Of a stretch of 10,337 nt of DNA, positions 5,839-10,337 are shown one piece after another. The stretch covers positions 1-10,337 of the forward strand of contig VAXK01000166.1 of NCBI GenBank assembly GCA_005885565.1. Reading direction: 5' to 3'. The stretch's first letter is position 1. Each line of letters begins with the position of its first letter. Both the position numbers and the translations under genes were made by a program. The notes below the pieces were generated by a model. It had not been told where the DNA came from. It searched no databases and worked only from the letters and a program-made list of their open reading frames with translations. Source of the DNA: Actinomycetota bacterium. Lineage in GTDB: Bacteria > Actinomycetota > Thermoleophilia > Gaiellales > Gaiellaceae.

Positions 5839-6980
5839 GCGATCACCGCCGCCCGCGCCGTCCGTACGGTCACGAGCTCGTAGATCCCGACGAGGCGCCG
5901 CGCGATGTCGTCCCAGGAATATCGCCGCCGCGCGAGCTCGCGGGCCGCGACGCCCAGCGTCTGCCGCCGCGGCTCGTCCTCGAGGAGCGCGACGACGGCG
6001 CCCGCAAGTGCGGCGGGATCGCCGGGCGGGACGAGCACGCCGGCCTCGGGAGTCATCACGTCTCTGTACCCGGCGATATCGGACGCTACGACCGGCGTCG
6101 CGCACGCGAACGCCCGAGTGAGCACCATCCCGAAGCTCTCACCGCCGAGCGACGGCGCGACGAGCGCCTTCGCGCCGAGGAGCTCCGCGGTGAACGCGTC
6201 CTGGTCGAGGAAGCCGAGGACGTCGATCCCCTCGTCGGAGACGCGCTCGCGCGTCAGGAGGAGCCGCACGGCGAGCGGGTCGGCGCCGACGATGCGCAGC
6301 CGCACGCCGGTCCGCTCCCGAATCTCCGGCCACGCGCGCAGGAGGATCTGAAGGCCCTTCCGCGGCTCCTGCCGGCCGGCGAAGACGATCCGGTGCTCGC
6401 GCCCCCCCGCGTCCGCCTCCGGCGGGATCAGGACGCCGTTCGGGATGATCTCGTACTCGCCGGGCAGCCAGCGCCGCTGCGACTCCAGCGCCTGCTCGGA
6501 GACCGCGATCCGATGGTCGAGACGGTCGGCGAGGAAGCCCCAGACGGGTTTGGCCATCCGCATCCACCCGAGATTCCCCGAGGCGTGGAACGTCGCAACC
6601 ATCGGGGCGCGCGCAAGCGAGAGGACGGCGACGCAGATCGCGGGCGTCATCGGCTCGTGGAGATGGAGGACGTCGAACCGCTCACGGTCGAGCGCCCGCT
6701 TGATGCGCACCACCGACGAGGGGCTGAGAACGATGTTCGGCAGCGTCCCGTTCGCCGGCACGATCACCGACCGGCCGACCGGCAGCACCTCGGGCGGCGG
6801 CCGGCCGTGGCGGCCGTGGCGCGGGTGGAGCGCGCTCGTGAACCGGCCCGGGGGGTCGTGGCCGATGATCGTCCGCGTCTGGACGCCGAGCCGCTCGAGC
6901 GCGTCGGCCTGGAGCTCGGCGTGCTCGACGACCGCGCCCCAGAAGGACCACGAGTACGGGACGACGATGCCGACCTTCAT
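5835..6980 (-). CDS. GT4-family glycosyltransferase (PimA-like)
   Basis: The 381-residue protein has a two-Rossmann (GT-B) fold. The N-terminal acceptor domain opens MKVGIVVPYSWSFWGAVVEH, with the usual Gly-rich loop region and later VLHLHEP (104-110) and ATFHASGN (129-136). The C-terminal donor domain has IIPNGV (178-183), IVFAGRQEPRKGLQILLRAW (198-217), and GESFGMVLTRAFACATPVVA (280-299). The overall arrangement resembles actinobacterial phosphatidylinositol mannosyltransferase-type enzymes, though the sugar and acceptor are unknown. In the EX7E position, Glu281 is present but the second Glu is Arg289 (codon CGG, 6114-6116). No signal peptide is visible; it should act at the cytoplasmic face of the membrane, probably with the overlapping membrane-protein gene downstream. 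ATG 6980 lies 15 bases after the peptidase stop. Confidence 0.9.
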   Translation of the reverse strand: MKVGIVVPYSWSFWGAVVEHAELQADALERLGVQTRTIIGHDPPGRFTSALHPRHGRHGRPPPEVLPVGRSVIVPANGTLPNIVLSPSSVVRIKRALDRERFDVLHLHEPMTPAICVAVLSLARAPMVATFHASGNLGWMRMAKPVWGFLADRLDHRIAVSEQALESQRRWLPGEYEIIPNGVLIPPEADAGGREHRIVFAGRQEPRKGLQILLRAWPEIRERTGVRLRIVGADPLAVRLLLTRERVSDEGIDVLGFLDQDAFTAELLGAKALVAPSLGGESFGMVLTRAFACATPVVASDIAGYRDVMTPEAGVLVPPGDPAALAGAVVALLEDEPRRQTLGVAARELARRRYSWDDIARRLVGIYELVTVRTARAAVIA

Positions 6981-6994
6981 CCCGCGCCAGGATA
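6981..6994 (-). promoter_or_regulatory. Possible internal -10 box before the glycosyltransferase gene
   Basis: On the - strand TATCCT (6994-6989) is followed by GGCGCGGG and then the ATG at 6980. The geometry resembles the other leaderless-type starts in this window, with an eight-base gap. It lies in the only real gap (15 bases) inside the leftward gene block. No -35 was identified, so this is a weak call. The GC-rich spacer has no good Shine-Dalgarno sequence. Confidence 0.3.
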
Positions 6995-6995
6995 T

Positions 6996-7679
6996 TCAGC
7001 CGAGCCGCCGCACCGGGATCGCGGTCTCGGCGCCCGGCTCGACGCGAAATGCGCCGGCCTCCGGCCGCGCCGCCACCGCCTCCGCGAGCTCGGTTCCGAC
7101 GAAGTGGAGCCCGACGCCGTCCTCCGCGGCGAGCCCGGGCGGCAGCTCGCCCGCGTCGACGAGCCGGCGATAGGTCGGCCGGCGCTGCGCTTCGCTGTCG
7201 TAGTGCGGGCAATTGCTGTCCGCGAGGAAGCCGAGGCAGCGAAGCGGCGCGAGCTCGTCGCCGAACGAGTCGGTCACGCCGGCTTCGAACCAGCAGATCG
7301 ACCCCGCGCTGATCCCCGCGAGGACGACCCCACGCTCCCACGCTTCCCGCAGGACGGTCTCGACGCCGTGCACGCTCCAGATCGCGAGCATGTTCGCCGT
7401 GTTCCCGCCCCCGACGTAGAGGACGTCCTGGGCGAGGAGGAAGTCGCCGATGTCCTGTCGCGGGCGGCCGAAGAGCTCGAGGTGCGACGGCTCCGCCCGC
7501 TCGCGAAACGCCTCGTAGAACCTGACGACGTAGTCGGCCGAGTCCCCGCTCGCCGTCGGCAGGAAGCAGACGCGCGGGCGCGACGGCCCGGCGAGGCCGA
7601 GGACGAAGTCGTCGAGTCGCGCGTCGTCGCGGTCCGAGAAGCCGCCTCCCCCGAGCGCGACGACGTGCCGCTCCGTCAC
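6996..7679 (-). CDS. pepE: Peptidase E (S51 family dipeptidase-like)
   Basis: The 227-residue protein matches the S51 peptidase / class I glutaminase-like fold; E. coli PepE cleaves Asp-X dipeptides. Motifs are LGGGGFSDR near the start, LYVGGGNTANMLAIW (87-101), the nucleophile elbow AGISAGSICWF (121-131) with Ser124, CPHYDSEAQRRPTYRRLVD (157-175) with His159, and LHFVGTELAE (191-200) with Glu198. The family uses a Ser-His-Glu triad, and these three residues are the natural candidates. The length is normal and there is no export signal, so it should be cytoplasmic. Cyanophycinase-like relatives share the fold, but this size and the CPHYD motif favour PepE. The GTG start overlaps the DUF1028 stop (GTGA at 7676-7679), so the two are probably coupled. 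Confidence 0.88.
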   Translation of the reverse strand: MTERHVVALGGGGFSDRDDARLDDFVLGLAGPSRPRVCFLPTASGDSADYVVRFYEAFRERAEPSHLELFGRPRQDIGDFLLAQDVLYVGGGNTANMLAIWSVHGVETVLREAWERGVVLAGISAGSICWFEAGVTDSFGDELAPLRCLGFLADSNCPHYDSEAQRRPTYRRLVDAGELPPGLAAEDGVGLHFVGTELAEAVAARPEAGAFRVEPGAETAIPVRRLG

Positions 7680-8590
7680 GACTCGACCAGCGCTCGGAAC
7701 TCCGGCTCGTCGGCGATCCGGGCGAAGTCGGAGTCGGCGCGCGCCGTCTCTCGCATCGTCGGATCGGCGGAAAGCGCCTGCTTCAGGTGTGCGAGGGCCG
7801 CGTCGCGCCGCCCGTCCAGGCTCTCGTAGCAGGCGAGGTTGTAGAGGAGCAGCGGCTCGTCGGGAAAGCGCGTGAGCGCCTCTTCGGTTGCCGCGATCGC
7901 CGCCCCCCATTCGCGCCGCTCGTAGAACCCGGAGGTGTCGAGGGCGAGCCGCATGCGCGCGTGCAGGTCGAGGAGACGTCGCAGCTCGCGAATCGGCTCC
8001 GGATGGTCGTCGACGCGGAGGTCGACGATGCGGTCGATGCCCTCGCGACTCTCGGGAATCCCACCCGGACGCTCGACGACGAGCGCAGCCGACTGCTGGC
8101 CGCGCCGGTCGCCGCCGGCCGCCTGCGCCGCCTCGAGCGCGGCCATGAGCCGCTCGGCGAGCGCGCCGCTCGTCTGCGTGAACGCACCGACCATCTCGGC
8201 GACGACGTCCTCGCCGGCCAGGATGTTTCCCTGCGCCGCAAAGCCGGATCCGGTCGCGTGACCGGCCCACTCGTTGCACTCGCTCCCGGTGAAGGCGGCC
8301 GCACGGCCTTGGGCGTCGACGGCGCCGAGCTGCCGTGTCTCGTGCCGCTCGTCGTCCGCGAGCGCGCGCTCGATCGCCTCGGCCGGCTTGAGCCCCCGCG
8401 CGAGCAGGTCGAGGATCTCGGGCCCGTAGGCGGCGCGCCCGGCTGCCTGTGTCGCGACGGCGCCCACGCCCGCGCGCGCCCACGACACGACCGCTCCGAC
8501 CGCGAAGTACCTCGACTGCACGGCCACGCCGACGTCGCCGTTCGCCGGATCGAGGCCCACGATCGAGAACGTTCCCTGCGGCAGCTCCAC
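7676..8590 (-). CDS. DUF1028 (Ntn-hydrolase-like) protein with C-terminal TPR region
   Basis: The protein has 304 residues. Positions 1-210 match the DUF1028 family: GTFSIVGLDPANGDVGVAVQ (6-25), YFAVGAVVSWARAGVGAVAT (28-47), QLGAVDAQGRAAAFTGSEC (87-105), AAQGNILAG (118-126), AGGDRRGQQSAAL (158-170) and RVDDHPEPI (192-200). This family belongs to the Ntn-hydrolase superfamily, but its substrate is not firmly known. Residues from about 220 to the end form TPR-like helices (FYERREWGAAIAATEEALTR, LLYNLACYESLDGRRDAAL) closing with a DSDFARIADEPEFRAL segment. The GTG at 8590 is six bases from a -10-like box. This start puts a six-residue leader before Thr7, the likely N-terminal nucleophile position in relatives. 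It is first in the leftward block and divergent from the deaminase gene. Confidence 0.88.
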   Translation of the reverse strand: MELPQGTFSIVGLDPANGDVGVAVQSRYFAVGAVVSWARAGVGAVATQAAGRAAYGPEILDLLARGLKPAEAIERALADDERHETRQLGAVDAQGRAAAFTGSECNEWAGHATGSGFAAQGNILAGEDVVAEMVGAFTQTSGALAERLMAALEAAQAAGGDRRGQQSAALVVERPGGIPESREGIDRIVDLRVDDHPEPIRELRRLLDLHARMRLALDTSGFYERREWGAAIAATEEALTRFPDEPLLLYNLACYESLDGRRDAALAHLKQALSADPTMRETARADSDFARIADEPEFRALVES

Positions 8591-8612
8591 CGGTGCAGCC
8601 TAGACTCGCTCG
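8591..8612. promoter_or_regulatory. Compact divergent promoter with overlapping -10-like boxes
   Basis: Only 22 bases separate the GTG of the DUF1028 gene and the ATG of the deaminase gene. On the + strand TAGACT occupies 8601-8606; on the - strand TAGGCT occupies 8602-8597. Both fit TANNNT, both overlap the central CTAG (8600-8603), and each ends exactly six bases before its start codon. Standard promoter spacing would put each transcription start on the first base of the start codon. No Shine-Dalgarno sequence is present on either side. Any -35 elements would lie inside the opposite coding region, and none is obvious. Confidence 0.55.
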
Positions 8613-9623
8613 ATGCAGAACGGTCTCGCGGAGCTGCACACACACCTCGGCGGTTGCGTCTCGTCCGACATCCTGTGGACGTTGGCGCACGAGCAGGGGA
8701 TCGCCCTCCCGGTGAAGGACTACTGGGAGTTCGACCGCCTCGTCACCGTCAGCGACCCGCGCGGCGTTCCGGACCTGAACGCCCTCGACGCGATCTACCA
8801 CTGGACGGAGCTGATCCAGTCGAGCCCGATCGCCGTCGAGCGATCGGTGCACGCGGCGATCGGCGGCGCCTACCGGTCGCAGGGGATCACGACGCTCGAG
8901 CTGCGCTTCAACCCGATGAAGCGGAACCGCGGCGGCGAGCGCGACCTCGACCACATCATCCTCGCCGCCGTGCGCGGTCTCGACCGCGCGAGCCTCGAGT
9001 ACCCGCAGGTGCGCGCAGGCCTGATCCTGATGATGGACCGCACCTTCACGCCCGAGCAGAACATGATCGTCGTGGAAAAGGCGATCCGTTGGGCCCCGCG
9101 CGGCGTCGTCGGCGTCGACATCGCGGGGCCGAGGCCCGGCGGCAGTCGGTACGACTACCGGCAGATCGGGCCGATGGTGGAGGAGGCGCGTGCCGCCGGC
9201 CTCGGCGTGACCATTCACGTCGGTGAGGAGGGCGGCGACGTCGGACGAGACGAGATCCGCGAGGTCGTCGAGGCGCTCCAGCCCGAGCGGATCGGTCATG
9301 GCATCCTTGCCGCCGGAGACGTGAAGCTGATGGACGAGCTCGCGGAGGCCGGGATCGTGCTCGAGATCTGCCCGACCTCGAACCTCCTCACGAAGGCGCT
9401 GGCCGGGGAGGACGCGCTGCGCGACACGCTGCGCAGCTTCGTCGAGCACGGCGTCGGCTTCACGATCGCCACCGACGGCCCGGAGATGATGCGGACCCAC
9501 CTCCGGGACGAGCTCGAGCTGCTCCGCCGCATCGGTGCGCTAGACGAAGACGAGCTCGAGGAGGCCAACCGCCGTGGCCACGAGGCGAGCTTCGTCGCCG
9601 CCCGCGAACGCGTCGTTCGCTAG
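8613..9623 (+). CDS. Adenosine deaminase-family amidohydrolase, altered purine-binding positions
   Basis: The 336-residue zinc-dependent deaminase has the family TIM-barrel pattern. AELHTHLGG (6-14) gives zinc ligands His9 and His11, IHVGEEGG (201-208) gives His202 and catalytic Glu205, and ERIGHG (225-230) gives His229. CPTSNLLT (253-260) follows, and ATDGPEMM (286-293) gives zinc ligand Asp288. Canonical adenosine deaminases have Asp-Asp at the last site, while here the second is Gly289. The usual LAGDE loop is replaced by DIAGPRPGG (169-177). The enzyme is probably an active purine-type deaminase, but adenosine may not be its substrate; other aminated purine nucleosides, including 6-aminodeoxyfutalosine, are possible. 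The ATG at 8613 is supported by the family N-terminus and by a -10-like box six bases upstream. It is cytoplasmic and divergent from the DUF1028 gene. Confidence 0.85.
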   Translation: MQNGLAELHTHLGGCVSSDILWTLAHEQGIALPVKDYWEFDRLVTVSDPRGVPDLNALDAIYHWTELIQSSPIAVERSVHAAIGGAYRSQGITTLELRFNPMKRNRGGERDLDHIILAAVRGLDRASLEYPQVRAGLILMMDRTFTPEQNMIVVEKAIRWAPRGVVGVDIAGPRPGGSRYDYRQIGPMVEEARAAGLGVTIHVGEEGGDVGRDEIREVVEALQPERIGHGILAAGDVKLMDELAEAGIVLEICPTSNLLTKALAGEDALRDTLRSFVEHGVGFTIATDGPEMMRTHLRDELELLRRIGALDEDELEEANRRGHEASFVAARERVVR

Positions 9624-9703
9624 TCGCTCGCGAAATACGCCGCTCGAATACTCCTTTCGACGAATGTTGCCCCCGTGCAGCAAGTGGTTAGCTCCGCGGC
9701 ATC
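9624..9703 (+). promoter_or_regulatory. Intergenic region with possible weak promoter for the HTH gene
   Basis: This 80-base gap is less GC-rich than its surroundings. TTGCCC (9667-9672) and TAGCTC (9689-9694) are spaced by 16 bases, resembling a weak -35/-10 pair ahead of the ATG at 9704. The second box lacks the final T of TANNNT. No Shine-Dalgarno sequence precedes the ATG, and no clear terminator for the deaminase gene is visible. Confidence 0.3.
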
Positions 9704-9970
9704 ATGTACGAGGCGCTCACGAAGCGAGCACCGGCGCTCACGGACCGCCAGCGCCAGGTCGTCGAGCTCATCGCGGCAGGCCTTTCGAACGAGGAGATAG
9801 GCGAGCAGCTGGGCATCTCTCCTCGCACCGTGAAGGCGCATTCCGACGTCCTGCGCCAGAAGCTCGGCGTCTCCCGCCGGCGCCAGATCCCCGTCGCGTA
9901 TCGGCTCCTGACCGGCGTGGATCCTCTCTCCAAAAGCCTCGGCCCGACCCGACGAAGCCGGGGGGACTGA
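9704..9970 (+). CDS. Stand-alone LuxR/GerE-type HTH DNA-binding protein
   Basis: The 88-residue protein consists almost entirely of one LuxR-type helix-turn-helix domain (residues about 10-70): LTDRQRQVVELIAAGLSNEE, then IGEQLGISPRTVKAHSDVLR and QKLGVSRRRQ. The conserved Leu-Thr, Glu, Gly-Leu-Ser-Asn, Ile-Ser and Thr-Val-Lys-x-His positions are all present. There is no receiver, PAS or ATPase domain, so any signal input must come from a partner or from its own level. The C-terminal tail is short and basic (KSLGPTRRSRGD). It probably acts as a small transcription regulator. The next gene is the start of a large regulator of the class that normally carries such a domain at its C-terminus. A hairpin follows the stop. 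Confidence 0.85.
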   Translation: MYEALTKRAPALTDRQRQVVELIAAGLSNEEIGEQLGISPRTVKAHSDVLRQKLGVSRRRQIPVAYRLLTGVDPLSKSLGPTRRSRGD

Positions 9971-9975
9971 CGGCA

Positions 9976-10008
9976 CCCGCGCCCGCGGAGACGCTCCGCG
10001 GGCGCGGG
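9976..10008 (+). terminator. Perfect 15-bp GC-rich hairpin, probable terminator without U-tract
   Basis: CCCGCGCCCGCGGAG (9976-9990) pairs exactly with CTCCGCGGGCGCGGG (9994-10008) around an ACG loop. It starts five bases after the HTH gene's stop. The following bases are AAGTCCTCG, with no T-run, so it is not a classical intrinsic terminator. Strong hairpins of this type without a U-tract are common in high-GC actinobacteria. It separates the HTH gene from the promoter-like site before the next gene. Confidence 0.65.
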
Positions 10009-10045
10009 AAGTCCTCGTAGTGCCGGACATGTTCCGTAGAGGCGC

Positions 10046-10075
10046 TTGGCCACTCGCGGCAAGCCACGCTAGTCT
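10046..10075 (+). promoter_or_regulatory. Putative sigma-70-type promoter for the LAL regulator
   Basis: TTGGCC (10046-10051) and TAGTCT (10070-10075) are separated by 18 bases, close to a standard housekeeping promoter, and the -10 fits TANNNT. The expected start is around 10082, giving a short leader with GGGGAG at 10102-10107. It lies just after the hairpin. Confidence 0.5.
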
Positions 10076-10337
10076 TGCGGCAGCGGATCTCGCTCGGCAC
10101 AGGGGAGCGCGTCATCAGCGAATCGACCGTCGAAGCCGTCGGAGCGCAACGTCACATCATCAAGCGGCCCCGCCTGACGAGGCTGCTGGACGAGACGACC
10201 GCCCGCATCATCCTGCTCGTCGCCCCAGCCGGCTATGGCAAGACGACCCTAGCCCGAGAGTGGTGTGAGGGTCGCGAAGGGCCGACCGCGTGGTACCAAG
10301 CCGGATCGTCCGCGACGGACGTGGCTGCTCTTGCGGC
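10075..10337 (+). CDS. N-terminus of a MalT/LAL-type LuxR-family ATPase regulator (partial)
   Basis: The frame is open from 10021 to the window end. The recognisable core is HIIKRPRLTRLLDE followed by ARIILLVAPAGYGKTTLARE, a Walker A motif (APAGYGKT, 10222-10245), then a Trp-Cys segment and TAWYQAG. This is the N-terminal STAND ATPase domain of large LuxR-family (MalT/LAL) regulators, which use ATP and an inducer to activate transcription through a C-terminal HTH that lies beyond the window. The start is uncertain. TTG at 10075 is the only ATG, GTG or TTG codon in frame between the preceding stop (10018-10020) and the core, but it falls inside the putative -10 box. A GGGGAG ribosome-site-like sequence at 10102-10107 points instead to a start near 10114, where the codon is ATC. 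Confidence 0.8.
   Translation, partial: MRQRISLGTGERVISESTVEAVGAQRHIIKRPRLTRLLDETTARIILLVAPAGYGKTTLAREWCEGREGPTAWYQAGSSATDVAALA

Noticed and set aside
6795..6825. Short tandem repetition of GGCCGTGGC-like units
   Set aside because: It lies within the glycosyltransferase gene and encodes a His-Gly-Arg-rich loop; too short and imperfect to call a repeat element.
6393..7829. 478-residue + strand open frame opposite the glycosyltransferase and peptidase genes
   Set aside because: It has no recognisable motif and is antisense to two well-supported genes.
7787..9226. 479-residue + strand open frame spanning the divergent promoter
   Set aside because: It is antisense to DUF1028, then out of frame with the deaminase. 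The composition is Arg/Pro/Ala-rich noise.
7680..9500. Long N-terminal extension of the peptidase E frame on the - strand (834 residues in total)
   Set aside because: The extension crosses the DUF1028 gene in another frame and the deaminase gene in antisense. Only the last 227 codons match a family, and the GTGA overlap fixes the start at 7679.
9616..9632. TTCGC/GCGAA inverted repeat at the end of the deaminase gene
   Set aside because: The stem is only five pairs, overlaps the stop codon and lacks a T-run; not enough for a terminator call.
1..10337. Search for tRNA, rRNA, CRISPR arrays, insertion-sequence ends, attachment sites and riboswitches
   Set aside because: No cloverleaf, repeat-spacer pattern, transposase motif or terminal inverted repeats were seen. 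Nearly all bases are accounted for by coding genes.

Overview
The window is very GC-rich throughout, with near-continuous spurious open frames on both strands. It looks like ordinary chromosome from a high-GC actinobacterium. The gene content, the frequent GTG starts, the GTGA stop/start overlaps and start codons sitting just downstream of TANNNT boxes suggest Thermoleophilia (Gaiellales/Solirubrobacterales). That lineage is an inference from general character; no rRNA or marker gene is present. I see no insertion sequence, phage gene, CRISPR array, tRNA or rRNA.

Left block, + strand (1-3879). It opens with the last 36 codons of a probable SAM-dependent methyltransferase. A UbiA-like membrane protein follows through a GTGA overlap, but its frame is broken near base 458. 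Next are a 450-residue membrane-anchored coiled-coil protein of unknown function (842-2194), a 67-residue small protein (2279-2482), and exonuclease VII large and small subunits xseA-xseB (2513-3879, GTGA overlap). The genes at 842 and 2513 share an almost identical start region, with a TACNAT box seven bases before a GTG, which suggests leaderless transcripts.

Middle block, - strand (8590 down to 3876). Five tightly packed genes read leftwards: a DUF1028 Ntn-hydrolase-like protein with a C-terminal TPR region, an S51 peptidase E, a GT4 glycosyltransferase, a YbhN/LPG-synthase-type membrane protein, and a type-1 glycerate kinase. Junctions are GTGA, a 15-base gap, GTGA and a 26-base overlap. 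The GT4/membrane pair is probably a cell-envelope unit. The others look like catabolic or salvage enzymes. The block meets xseB tail to tail, and one palindromic CTAG supplies both stop codons.

Right block, + strand (8613 to end). An adenosine-deaminase-family enzyme is transcribed divergently from the DUF1028 gene. Only 22 bases separate the two start codons, and within them two back-to-back -10-like boxes share a CTAG centre, each six bases from a start codon. The deaminase keeps the zinc and catalytic residues but has changed both loops that normally carry purine-contacting residues. Then come a stand-alone LuxR-type HTH protein of 88 residues, a perfect 15-bp hairpin, a promoter-like element, and the N-terminus of a large MalT/LAL-type ATPase regulator cut by the window end.

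I found no clear new multi-gene defence or biosynthetic system. The most interesting points are the compact divergent leaderless promoter at 8591-8612, the repeated leaderless start motif, the variant deaminase, and the N-terminally extended DUF1028-TPR fusion.
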